Source: Plecoglossus altivelis
Lineage: Eukaryota; Chordata; Actinopteri; Osmeriformes; Plecoglossidae
Length of the DNA: 64,000 nt
Assembly (NCBI GenBank): GCA_036571765.1
Contig: BROE01000015.1
Coordinates: 6,377,877-6,441,876 of the forward strand
Direction: 5' to 3'
The position numbers and the translations under genes were made by a program. This document shows, piece by piece, positions 33,291 through 44,350 of the stretch (its first letter is position 1; every line of letters begins with the position of its first letter). The notes beneath the pieces are model-generated. The model searched no databases, was not told the origin of the DNA, and worked only from the letters and a program-made list of their open reading frames with translations.

Positions 33291-33831
33291 TAACACCATT
33301 TGTTTATTCTAACGGATGCAACCAAGGCCCATGAAAGATTTGAAGTACTAATTAAACAATGCTCCGCAAGGACGTGTGACGTTGTGGAACAGCAGGAGAA
33401 CTCTCTTAAAAGGAGGGAAACCAGTCAGAATATATGTGTATTTTCAGTATTAAGCTTTTGGCTCAAAGGGCCTTAATTGACATTGTAGGAATGTTCCCCG
33501 AAATTCGTCTGGTGGTTGCAATCTAAACCACAACCCTGTTCTGTGTCGCAGAGTCCGAAACCTCATATTGGCTTGCTGCCTTTCACGTTTCCTCCATCGA
33601 CAGTCTGCGGGTCTCTGTTTTAAATTTGACGCTGTCGAGAACCTGTGCTTTAGTCTGTGCTTTTGAGCGCGCCCCCCCCCCTGCCCCCCCCCTCGCCACC
33701 CACGCAATTGGCTGGACAGAATTGTTTTTGTATTCCATTTTGGAGTGGGGCAGGGTGCATGCCATTTGCCTCAGGCAGAGTGAAGGATTGAAGGAAATCT
33801 TTCCGAGTTGACAAATGAAGGTTCTTGTTCC
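33291..33831. other. Non-coding DNA, no gene seen
   Basis: Complex sequence with two C8-10 runs near 33671-33691. No supported gene. Confidence 0.5.
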
Positions 33832-33873
33832 TGTGTGTGTGTGCGTGTGTGTGCGTGCGTGCGTGTGTGTGTA
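33832..33873. repeat. (GT)n / (GTGC)n microsatellite
   Basis: About 42 bases of GT with GTGCGT interruptions. Confidence 0.95.
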
Positions 33874-36419
33874 GCTGAGGGAAACACTGGACACAAGAAC
33901 TCAATGTCACAGTACCGTCACAGTACCGCCGTGCTGCTGTAGAACCTCCTGTCTCCTGGTCTCAGCTGGCAGGAAAGAGCGAGACGGGGGGACGGGGGGG
34001 AGTGCGGGGGGGGGGAGACACTGGAATGGTTGACGTCACGAATGGCCTTGCATTGCATTGAAGAGCACTCGCATACTTTCAATACAGTCCATTTGTTTGA
34101 ACGGAGACCCATCTTTGTCTTCCAGTATATCTTCCAGTTTAATCCACAGGACGTTTTCCAGGATATAAGGTTAACACTAAACTGGGCGCAAATGAGTCAC
34201 AAATAACAAGGCTATAAGTGTTCAGGAGAGAATATACTCATTAAGGCCAGGATCTAAGGCCAGGGTTAGTCTTATTGCAAAATGAGCTACGCTTTCATCA
34301 GCATGTGATTCTGCTGTATAAGATACTTCCTAACACTATTGTGCTTTTAGAGCCTTTAAACCTGTTAACTAATGCTCAATGCAGGCATCTGGATCTAAAG
34401 TTTCCCGATTGAAGCTTAGAGACCCGGGCGTCACGTCTCTTTGAGGCAAAGCTTCCGGGTGTTTCTGTTTGGCAGTGAGTCAGGGTTCCTGTGTTAGTTT
34501 AAGGTCTGCTGCACTTCTCCACCTGCCAGGGAAGAACCAGGTAGGAAGAGGTTGAGGGATGATTCACTGGTCGTGTCAGACGGGAGGGGGGGGAGTGGGG
34601 GGCGAGGGGGAGGGGCGAGGGGGAGGGGGGGTTGACATCGTCTGCAGCACTGCACCCACCAGGGTGCCTTCCCTCCCACATGTCAAACACAGATCGCGCA
34701 CACACGTGCGCGTGCGTGTTCCATGTTTTATTACATGAATTCGAAGGTGACACTGAACCCGCATTAAAAAAACCCGAAAAGGTTTTTAACACCACCCATG
34801 AATCACCCCCAAAAAACGTGCGATTTATCCTGGAGATAAATCACTCATTTTTTGATGTTGAATGTGGACACGTTGCAGAGGATGGCAGATGTGGCAGTAT
34901 GCAGATGAACCTTGACATTTCTGTCTTTGTCTGCCTTCGCTCGCTCTCCCGCTTCTGACATCACTCCAGTGCCTGCATCTGTCTGTGCTTCTGACCCCAT
35001 ACAGGGGGTTTAGAATGAGCTTGAGAGGGATGCCTCCTTGTTGCCAGATGTCGGCGTTTGAGCCCTGATCTTCGCATCTCTCTTCCTGTCCTCTCTGATC
35101 TCCTCTTCTTTATTCCACTTCATGTTTTTTCTTCTTCATCCTGAACGCCCTCCGAAGAGAGAGGGAGAGACAGAGCGAGCAAGAGAGGGGAGGGAGGGAG
35201 GGAGAGAGGGGGGGGGAGATGGTAAAAGAGGGAGAGCGAGGGACAGATACAGAATAATTCAGGCTGAGTATGATGGAGTTAAAGTGCCATTTCCCATAAT
35301 GTGACCCTCATTGATGGATGCGGGCTGGGACAAAGACACTGATGGGATTCATTATTCTTGTCTGGTTCCATGAGACCCACAGGACACACCAGACTTGACC
35401 CAACCCCGCCAGTCAATACCGTCACGTCTGGACGTCCGTCTATGGACTCCTGATCCTTCGTGGACTCAAGCTTCTCACCATGTTCTCTTGGAGTCAGTGG
35501 TATCAGATGAGCGTTCGTAGCATGTCTGCAGGTTTGTCTCTCTCATTCAGCCGGTTTGCTTGTTACTTCATTGGGAAGCTCTTCCTGTTTCCTGTTGGTA
35601 TTCAGGCAGAACAGAATGCTAAAAGGTTATCCTGCCACCTTATCGGACACGAGCGACATTATTTCCGCAATTTCCGTGCACGTAGTTTAAATGTAGGCCA
35701 GAACAAGTATGAACATTGTGTTTATTTATTTCTTTTCTTACACTTGAAAGCTGCACAGAACGATGTATGGTCGCTGTTGTCTTTGTCTATGATAAAGCTA
35801 AAAATACCACTGACGCATCTAAATTCATAACAAACTTCTGTACTTTTGGTTTGTCTTTTCACATTGAGCCGAAAGGCCCCAGAACAGCATTGTTTGGATG
35901 ATTTCCCAAACAAATCTGGGACACTGTAATCTGGCGAACATACTGTATCTCTCTAACAAGCCATCCTTCTATCATCCACAGTGGCAACAGGAGATATCCG
36001 CTGTGTGCCGCGTTCTTTTGAAAGCAATTACTTTCCTATCACAGGCTGACATTATCAGCCCCCAGTGTCTAGTGACTCTATGGGCAGTATCTTGTGATGT
36101 GTCGCATTTCTCATCCCACCTCACCCCTCTCCCCCCCTCTCCTCCCTTCTGGTATTCGGGTTCCACTGGGTCGTCTTCCCTCTCCTCCTATCCCTCCATC
36201 CTCCATTCTCTCCTCCCCCACCCCCTGGTCCAGTCCAGGGCGCTGGGGCACAGAGGTGACGTCTCTGCACCTGATGAACGCGGAATGTGCTGGGGGGGGG
36301 AGTTTGGCGGGTGAGTTAGCGTCGGAGCCGAAGGGCGTGCCTTGTCCTCTCCCGCCTCAGCTGCACTATCCTCATCACCGTCTATGGGAATAGCTGGACA
36401 CAGCTGGTACTGCCAAGCG
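33874..36419. other. Non-coding DNA, no gene seen
   Basis: Includes an 11-bp tandem duplication GTCACAGTACC (33906 and 33917), G-rich runs near 33986-34016 and 34583-34630, an AP-1 site ATGAGTCAC at 34191-34199, and a purine tract at 35150-35247. Open frames such as 35480-35830 show no known domain. Confidence 0.5.
35150..35247. repeat. Purine (GA/GGGA) tract
   Basis: About 100 bases of almost pure purine with GGGAGGGAGGGAGGGA, which can form triplex or quadruplex DNA. Confidence 0.9.
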
Positions 36420-36487
36420 TACAGGTGCTGTTGCCTAGGGTACAGGTGCTGTTGCCTAGGGTACAGGTGCTGTTGCCAAGGGTACAG
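36420..36487. repeat. 21-bp minisatellite, about 3.2 copies
   Basis: TACAGGTGCTGTTGCC(T/A)AGGG begins at 36420, 36441 and 36462, with a partial fourth copy at 36483. The period is exactly 21, so it reads in frame as a Cys-rich heptad (YRCCCLG) in a small frame. There is no other coding evidence. Confidence 0.93.
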
Positions 36488-37124
36488 TGCAGCAGGCTTT
36501 TCTCAAACATTTAGCTGTGAGGACTTTCAATAGCGTTTTTCTAACAAGGCTGTTTTTTATTGTCCAATACAAAACAATGAAGTATTACGCAATCAGCTGC
36601 CACCTGTAGCACCATCCAACTGCTGCCCACTTAGTCACTTACTCTTAGAACGTGTTGATGCAATTTTTTCCTCTGTCCTTGTTTTCTTTTTCTGATTTTT
36701 CTCCCTGGCCTCATCAGGTCTCCTCACCTCCGTAGTCACCGCCATCGTCTTGGAAACTTCTTATGGCTTTTTTTCCCCCCTCTTTAATTTATTCAACCTT
36801 TGTCTTCCCACACAAGTTATTGAGAGCAAATGATTACTTACAATGGTAGCTGGGCTGAAGTTTGTCAAGTCGTCCTTTTAGAACAGTCGAGCAAGAACTG
36901 TGTGCGAGAAGAATCGTGTGTTTGTGTGGGTGTGTGTGGGTTTGTGTGTGCGCGTGCATGTGCGTGTGTGTGTGTGAGTGTGTGTACGTGTGTCAGCACA
37001 GGCCCTCTCCTGCCATGCTACAGCCTGGATGGTGATGAATGAGTGCTTCCCAGGCACAGTTCCCTGCTCGCCCGCTCCAGCTGTGCTACCCGTGTTGAGA
37101 GGGACCCTGTAATGCTTGCTGTTT
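36488..37124. other. Non-coding DNA with (GT)n tract
   Basis: An imperfect (GT)n/(GTGC)n tract spans about 36916-36993. The rest is complex sequence with no supported gene. Confidence 0.6.
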
Positions 37125-37345
37125 TTCTGCTGCGTTACACCGCTCCAGTCTCCATCGAGAGAAACCTCACGAGATCCGAGAGTAATTAAAAGAATTTATC
37201 ATAATTGCCAAACAACTCAGCGAGGACTTGTTTTCGTTTGCTTGTTCGACTCTCTTCCTCCAAGCTGTTCTGCGCGGAGGAAAGGATTTCCAAAGGAGCT
37301 TGTTTTTCCAAGTTCAGCCTGCTAGTGAGAAAGAACACAAGACAG
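37125..37345. promoter_or_regulatory. Candidate conserved non-coding element
   Basis: AGTAATTAAA (37181-37190) and CATAATTGCC (37200-37209) lie close together in repeat-free, non-coding sequence. Similar texture continues to about 37545, with ACTGCAATTACATCG and CCAACTAATTG. Confidence 0.27.
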
Positions 37346-38746
37346 ATTTAAGTTAATTGGCACACGCATGTAGAAGTGTTTCTTTTCCGAGTGAACGCTG
37401 TGGGAGTCGTGCGATTCTTCAGAGAGAAAGAGAAAACAAGACGGACAAGTTCACAGTTTCAGTCATCACTACCGCTGAAGAATCTACGTTCGGTTGCCAC
37501 TGCAATTACATCGCCGTTGACATTTGTGCTAACGACCAACTAATTGTTTAGAAAAAAATCAGTTATTTAAATGACCCCACTGTCACACGAACACACTTTG
37601 GGGTTGACGTTCATTTGCAACTTGACAGATTTATACCTATTTTGACGTGTTGACAAATCATCTATGGTTTTGACACTTACCTGTTTACAGCTCGAAATGT
37701 CTCAAACTATCATAGTCGGAGAACTTAAAGGAACGGGTGAAAGTAAGCGGGTGACGGGAAAGTTGACACGAAATCAGAAGGTCCACACCTGTGTCTTTAG
37801 GTGTCAGAGTGTCCATGCTACACAGCACACAGAACAGGTCCTGACAGAACGAGTAAACCAGAAGTTACAAAGACAGCACTGCTCGTAACCGATCGTCACG
37901 CTGTCACACTGGGAATAGAATCAGGCCAACATGATGAGACAGTTGTCAGACTTGATGTCCCTGCTCACACCTTGAAAGATCAGACAAGCTCGGCTGCCCG
38001 GGAAGCAAAACTGGTCCTCTGCTTACTAAAAGTACTGTCGCGTCACATTAGTAAATTGAATCGGAAGTTTCTAGAAACCTTACTGAGGCTAGCAGTTTAC
38101 ATCACAGCTCTGCAAACTGGCCCCTAAGGCATAGCTGCAAAAAATCAAAGTAAATACGTGTGATACGAAATTATTGGGAAATAATTGTCGCCCTAATTGT
38201 ATTAGCACGTAAAGTAACACTGAAAACATATACATTGACTAAAACAACACTCCAACTGGTTTCAATCTTGTAGTAGACGAGTTCTGTTCTCCTTGTGATT
38301 AATGCTCTTCTCGTCGCTGGCAGTTCTATGAAGACAGAAGGTATAGTGACACACACTTGTACCTCTGCTGGCATCCTAATAAATGCCAAGGACTCGTCAC
38401 TGGTCAATGAGGCGGCAAATGGACAATAACTGCAGGCAGTTTGTTTATATATGTGTTTGTCGGTATGAGAATCCCTCCTGTCCTTTCACGCCACGGAAAA
38501 AAAGATTGTTTTACCGATCGTGTGGGTAATTGGAGACCAGCCGCCAATCCTCAACCGATATCGACTTTGGTGACCTCACAATGACCTCGAGATGACCTTT
38601 TGAACTTTCGTGACAGAAGTACCAGAAGGTCCCCATGGGCGATCGCTTCCTCTCCATCTACTTTCTTTCCCTCACGCTCCATATTCCTTCGCTACGTCTC
38701 CCATATTGGTTTTGTTGCATTCATTCCCGCTCCCATTCCCTGTCTC

Positions 38747-38749
<3 letters not shown>
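37346..38749. other. Non-coding DNA, no gene seen
   Basis: Complex sequence. A 108-codon frame at 37801-38127 has no recognisable domain or splice context. Confidence 0.5.
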
Positions 38750-38788
<39 letters not shown>

Positions 38789-38795
38789 GTCTCTC

Positions 38796-38838
<43 letters not shown>
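38750..38838. repeat. (CT)n microsatellite
   Basis: Pyrimidine array with three isolated G interruptions. The source of the Ser-Leu and Arg-Glu frames around it. Confidence 0.97.
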
Positions 38839-38840
<2 letters not shown>

Positions 38841-39094
38841 GGGCTCTTTTCTCCATTCATTCTGCCTCCCGTCTCCTTACGACTCGAGTCACGAGTCATT
38901 AGAGAAGGCTGACCTTCTGGGGAAGGTCCAGGGTAAACAGTGATAGAGTAGGGTAGGCCCAGTGGGGGACATGGGATGCGGCAGCGGTGTAATAGGTGTT
39001 GCTATAGTCCACAAGGCAGCCTAATGGTCCTCTTTCTGCATGTACCATTAGCCCCAAATAAAGACCGGGGACAAAAAAAACAAAAACGTTCCCA

Positions 39095-39095
<1 letters not shown>

Positions 39096-39129
<34 letters not shown>

Positions 39130-39130
39130 G

Positions 39131-39176
<46 letters not shown>

Positions 39177-39186
39177 TCTTGTCTCC
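39096..39186. repeat. (CT)n microsatellite
   Basis: A second array only about 260 bases from the previous one, with the same CTGTCTCTC interruptions. It may have arisen by segmental duplication or independent expansion. Confidence 0.97.
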
Positions 39187-41760
39187 CTCCTCCACACCAC
39201 AGTCCCTTATGACAAGGGGACTTTCTGCGTGTGTTTTCGCCATGTTGGAATGGAACCCAGAGCAGAGCGCCTTTGTTTGTCAAAGCAACTTTTGGGAGTG
39301 GAGACGCTGAATCCATCTGGGAAACGGAAGCCGTCATGTGTGGATTTGTCCGCGGGTCAGGAAAAAGGGTGCAAACTGCACGAGATGAGAATACAGGGTC
39401 AGGGAAAAAGCAGGTCTTGGCACGTTTTCGATGCATTTAAGGCGGGGGGCTATGGGCGAGGGGTGGGGTATGGGTGTGGTGTAAACAGCTTTATAAATCA
39501 CTTAACTGTGTTTGCTGACAGTTAACACCCTGGAATCACACTGCACAAGCACTTTGGCTGTGATTGAAGCCCTCTTTTGCACTGTATAGATTCAACTCAG
39601 GAAATTACCTTGCCACCTTATTTACTAAGAAAAGGAAATGAAAAAGTCTGATCCCTTCAGCTCAGTAGAGTGATAAACAGGCCAGCAGTGAACACCACGC
39701 AGTAGCTCCCAGATTGGGTATAAATCTTTATGTTTATGATATTCATGCCTGGCAGTGCACAGAATACAGCCCCTCGCCCCCACCTTTTGTGCTGCTATGG
39801 TATGTCTTGCCAAGCACCGCCAGTGTGATTTGATTGTATCGTATTGACCGATTTTCTCCCACCGCCTCTCAAAGCCAGGGGTGCCCGCCTGAGATCAAAG
39901 CAACGCAGGTCTGCACCGAGGGTGCATTACACTTTCATCTCTGCAGCGCAGCCGACCTTCATCTCGGCCATTATTCCAAAACAGAGGAACAGAGGTGACC
40001 ACTGCCTAATGTAGTCAGAGGGGGCCGGGGTTCATTCTTGAGCGCGAGCAAGGTAAATATACCACCACGGCGATGCTAAATATTCCCCTTTCTAAAACAA
40101 CAGGTTGACTCGCTAATTGCGTCTTTGCGGGAAAACAGCGTGGGATGCATCGCGTGCAGAAAGAAGGTGCCGGCATTTTCCTCGTCTCCCTGTTGCGCTT
40201 AACGCGACACAAAGTTCAGGGTTGTACAGCCAGGTGGAGACGAATAGAAGAGCAGGAACACAGTGTACCAGAGGGTTCCCAGACAGTGTCCCTGTACCCA
40301 GCCCTAACAGACAAACACAGGATATTCGCAGGAGGCACCAGATGGTACCCACATCCTTCACGTCACTGGCATTGGCGTGCCTGCCCGATTACAGGGTTAT
40401 AATGGTTGACACCAATCAATGCTTGGTGCTAAGTCTGCATGCTAACATTTGCGTTATGGTTGTATCATCTAACATACCGTGTAAAGAAATCTAAGTCCCC
40501 TTCAAGGTCAAACAGATTGAGCCTTTCCGCTGTGAAAGCAGCGCTTAGCATTGAGGAAGATTAGAGGTCTTTGGAGGTTATGTCATGGATCCAGTTGATT
40601 GAAAGGTTAAAGGTCTTTTGACTTTGTCACATTCCTTATAGAAATCACGTGTGGTGAATGTTACCTTGAGGAAGCAGGCGTCGTACAGTAATCGATGTGA
40701 GATTCACAAGTTCTCGCTCGTCGCCGGGTGTTCGTTTATCTTATCTTGGTGCTTAATCGTGCTATCAAAACATGAAACTTGCTTTTCACAGCCTTTCCAG
40801 GGCTGTTGGATAGAGGGTTAGGAACAGATAGGATGTATGGAAGATTACTGAGTGAATCTTTTTTTTTTTTTCGTCTTTTTAAAGGAATGATCAAATCTGT
40901 CCTTTGAGATCAAAACAGTAGATCAAAAGCTCTCTTAAAGCTCATGGATTCTCGATGTTTCATGAAATCTTCGTCAAGTCTGGTGATCATTTTCTTTTCA
41001 GTTTCTTTTTTTTGTCTTGCTATTCATAATCCATTATTATACCTGTTTCTCTACCCTTTCAGCTCACGCTAGTTGGGTTCAGGATAAGCAATGGAAGTTA
41101 AACACATCTGAAAGGAAACGATCAGGAAAATAGAGGATGAATATTAGCCTTCAGAGCTACACTTAAATGAAATACAGTCCTTTCCCTGGGGTGTGCGACT
41201 GACTGATTGATCACAATATTGATCTGTGACAGTGTTATTTGTATGTGTGGGAGGGGACTGACAGTAAAAACATCAAGACACCTGATTACGCACTTATTCG
41301 TGTTCATGACCACATCCTATTGATTACCCTATGTATGTACAATCAACTACATGAGTTCCGAAATGAACCAGACCAGCTGTAACGATGTATTATGTTGTAA
41401 GATTTCCATGGAGTCGATGCGGTGTTATTATTGTGAAAGTGAAGCTGCTCAGTTTAACGAGCCAAGATATCAGAAAAAGGCCCATTCTTTCAATGCCGTT
41501 CTTTTAATGGTTTTTCAACAACAGAAGCCTGTTTCATCACCAAAACCCCTCAATTTAATTTAACCGAGACACTTGTCTCAATCTTATCTCTTGTTTTTCT
41601 CCAGAGTCGATTGTAAGGACCAAGGCTAACAATGATGTTTGGTTTCACTTAGCTGAATTTTAAATGAGTATAGAATGTCTTCGTTAAAACTTAGTTCTAA
41701 GTTCTGTGGACTCTTCTTACAGTAAAATACCAAATATCTGTATCTCTGTACAGTTTACGT
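39187..41760. other. Non-coding DNA, no gene seen
   Basis: Complex sequence with a T14-class run near 40859-40871. Overlapping frames at 40015-40494 on both strands are unsupported. A strong acceptor-like TTGTTTTTCTCCAG ends at 41604, followed by only 18 open codons and no donor. Confidence 0.5.
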
Positions 41761-41800
41761 GTCTGTGTGTGCACGCATGCATGCGTGTGTGTGTGTGTGT
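41761..41800. repeat. (GT)n / GCATGC repeat
   Basis: GT dinucleotides around a GCACGCATGCATGCGTG palindromic core. Confidence 0.93.
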
Positions 41801-41981
41801 GAATATGAATGGGATCCATGTAGGTAGTTGGATCGAGAGATGGAGGAAGTAGTGAAATATTAACAGAACCTTTCCTAAGGTCAGAAAGACCTACATTTGA
41901 TTTGACCAGAGGGAGCCTGTCATTTATGAATCTTTTATGACCATATACTGCCCCTCCCTCCCCCTCTGTCCATCCCCCAAT

Positions 41982-42042
41982 GCACACACACGCACGCACG
42001 CACGCACGCATGCACACGCACGCATGCACACGCACGCACACG

Positions 42043-42091
<49 letters not shown>
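41982..42091. repeat. (CACG)n to (AC)n microsatellite
   Basis: Begins as a CA/CGCA mixture and resolves into pure (AC)n. It is complementary to the (GT)n tract about 180 bases upstream. Confidence 0.97.
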
Positions 42092-42093
<2 letters not shown>

Positions 42094-42119
42094 ATCCCTC
42101 TCGCTTCCTCTCCTATACT

Positions 42120-42440
42120 CTGCTTTCCTTCTTCCAGGCCACTTTCACTTTAAAGACTTCTGCCCTCAAGATTCTCGTCCAGATCGCACATCCGGCTAAG
42201 GCCAGATTGTTACAGCTGACTCTCGTGCACACCACCATCTCGCTGCACAATTTCCTGCTGGCTCCTTTCGAGGCAGACCTTCGCCAGCATTTGACTGTCA
42301 GAGAACATAATCAGAGCGCTTGAATTTCTACAACTGACAGGAGAACAAGAGGGAGAGATCAGAGAATTAACCTTGCAGGCGTGCACCGTCGTTGCTTTCG
42401 AAGTTCAGTGACGGGCTGCTCTTTTGCACACCATGACGTT
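42120..42440. promoter_or_regulatory. Candidate non-coding element or exon-like block
   Basis: Repeat-free and distinct from the flanking repeats. It starts at a strong acceptor-like CTTTCCTTCTTCCAG (ending 42138), after which one frame stays open for about 61 codons to a TGA at 42321. The peptide ([15 protein letters not shown]...) resembles nothing I know. The sequence beyond the stop has the same texture, so a conserved regulatory element is more likely than a 3' exon. A terminal exon is not excluded. Confidence 0.2.
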
Positions 42441-43080
42441 GTTGGGACGTTTCCTAATAGGCGAGCGCAAAGCTCAAAACGTAGAAAATATCTTTGAATG
42501 TCCCAGGAAAGGGTCTGTCTGTCGATGACTTGGTCAAGGCAATCAAGCCTGCCTGACTAGACAGGAGGACGTTACCAAGCGTTGTGAGACGTCGTTTAAC
42601 GACTTGATTTACCCATCAACCCCTAAAATGAGACAGGTGCAACTTCCGCGAACCCCTTCCTCCCCTGATCACTACAAGTCCCCCTTTAAAACAGGTCTAC
42701 CTCCACTCCCTCCCCATTCATCCACTTTGGCACAATTACAGGGAACCAATCAATCTGGTGAGTTGATGGACTGAGATCTTGGTTCAGACTTGCAGGGTTG
42801 GAGACCATCACTACGGTCAGCTGATGTCCTCAGAGATCGGAGTGTCACTGCACAGTCCCTTCTTTCGCTAAGCTCTTGTTGGTTACTGGCCCAGGTGGGG
42901 GTGTCTGGCAGCATAACACTGACTTGCAGCGAGTCACAGAGATACTGCAGTCGACATCCTTCTGGCCGTGGCTCTGGTAGAACCACTAAGCAGATGGAAT
43001 CATAGTTTATTAATGAGTTACATCCACATTATACGATGGGCATATCAAACCAGTATGCTCATCATCATATCATCAGGGGT
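42441..43080. other. Non-coding DNA, no gene seen
   Basis: Complex sequence. Opposing frames at 42750-43005 are unsupported. Confidence 0.5.
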
Positions 43081-43083
43081 ATT

Positions 43084-43285
43084 CAACGCACGCGCACATA
43101 CGCACACACACACACACACATACACACACGTACATATTCTGCAGCCACACATACATTGACACACATGTAATACATACACTGGTAACATACGCACACACAC
43201 GCGCACTCTGCAGCCAACCATGTAGAATCATCATACTTTTTACACACATTCGACACGCACTCTCACTGACACACACACACACACC
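43084..43285. repeat. Dispersed (AC)n cluster
   Basis: Three AC tracts (about 43097-43130, 43189-43204 and 43267-43283) separated by ACAT/ACGC-rich spacers. Confidence 0.9.
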
Positions 43286-43740
43286 AAGTGTGACCACACA
43301 CATGCACGCACTTAGCTCCCCCACACAAAGTTCTATTTGTAGAACTCACAGCGCTCACTGTCGACTCGAGAGGCTAGCAGAGTGACTTTGAATTACATGC
43401 CACATAATGCCGTATAAGACTCTCTTATACTCTCAAGTGTTTACAAAATCCTCCAGTAGCTTTGTAACTTCAAAGCGCAGTTGTGCTTCTTTTATTAAGC
43501 GCTGATTGAAGTCTCTTCTCCTGAACTTGGCCCGACAATGCCTCTCTGTTTATGCTGTTCTTCTTCCAACTGCAAAAGATGGCTTTGTCCTCCAGCCCTG
43601 AAGACGCAGCCTCTCAGAACGCTGCCTTCGGTGAAACGCCATTCAATTAACTTTGTAGAAAGCAAAGTTGAGTTGCTTACGGGCTTTAGTGTGTGGCGGC
43701 GCGAACGTGTGTGGGCGAGATTGTGTTTGAGGGCACACGT
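43286..43740. other. Non-coding DNA, no gene seen
   Basis: Complex sequence leading into a (GA)n array. No supported feature. Confidence 0.5.
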
Positions 43741-43774
43741 GAGGGAGAGAGAGAGGGAGAGAGAGAGGTAGATG

Positions 43775-43834
<60 letters not shown>
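43741..43834. repeat. (GA)n microsatellite
   Basis: About 94 purine bases with GGGA and GTAGATG interruptions. It is the only long pure (GA)n array on the plus strand and is followed by a perfect 18-bp palindrome at 43848-43865 (TGGAAAAAGC and its complement). Confidence 0.97.
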
Positions 43835-43838
<4 letters not shown>

Positions 43839-43959
43839 AAAAGGCTTTGGAAAAAGCTTTTTCCACAGAGGGAAAATGTGGATAAGAAAAAAAACTTTAG
43901 CCATCCTCCTTTCAACTTCCCGTTTATTTGAACATTGTCTTCCACGTGCAGGCCATGCG

Positions 43960-44240
43960 GCGCGCAGCCTCAAACAAGGTTTCGCAGTGTCTTCATCCTG
44001 CATGTTGTGAGAGAGGAGCCGCTCCAGCATGAAGTCTGACCATTAATAAACATGGTCATGGAGGTTAGGCTCCGCGGGGGTTTGTTGGCGATAGCATCAG
44101 TAAATAAATAAAAAATCCCTGGAGGAAGACGTTAAGCTCTGACTCGCTGAACACCGCCACGGCGCCCTGCGTGATAATAAGCCCAAAACGAATGGAGACG
44201 GTCACAGATTAGTGTTTATTTTCGAGCCGTGAGAGAGGAC
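43960..44240. promoter_or_regulatory. Candidate conserved non-coding element
   Basis: Repeat-free block with CATTAATAAACATGG (FOX-like AATAAACA at 44045-44052), a short AAATAAAT run (44101-44110), GTGATAATAAGC and CAGATTAG. Stops occur in all frames. The call is by texture only. Confidence 0.25.
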
Positions 44241-44269
44241 GGCGAAGTGTGTGTGCGCGGCGTTAGAAA

Positions 44270-44350
44270 GTGTGTGTGTGTGTGTGTGTGTCAGTGTATG
44301 TAGAAGAGACAGAGAGAGAGGGAGGGAGGGAGGGGGCGCGAGAGAGAGCT
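44270..44350. repeat. (GT)n followed by GA/GGGA tract
   Basis: (GT)n at 44270-44292 and a purine tract with GGGAGGGAGGGAGGGG at about 44306-44347. Confidence 0.93.

Noticed and set aside
36239..36314. Exon-like segment between a pyrimidine-rich GTCCAG and GGCGG|GTGAGT
   Set aside because: It contains a G9 run and a composition-driven peptide; no homology or partner exon.
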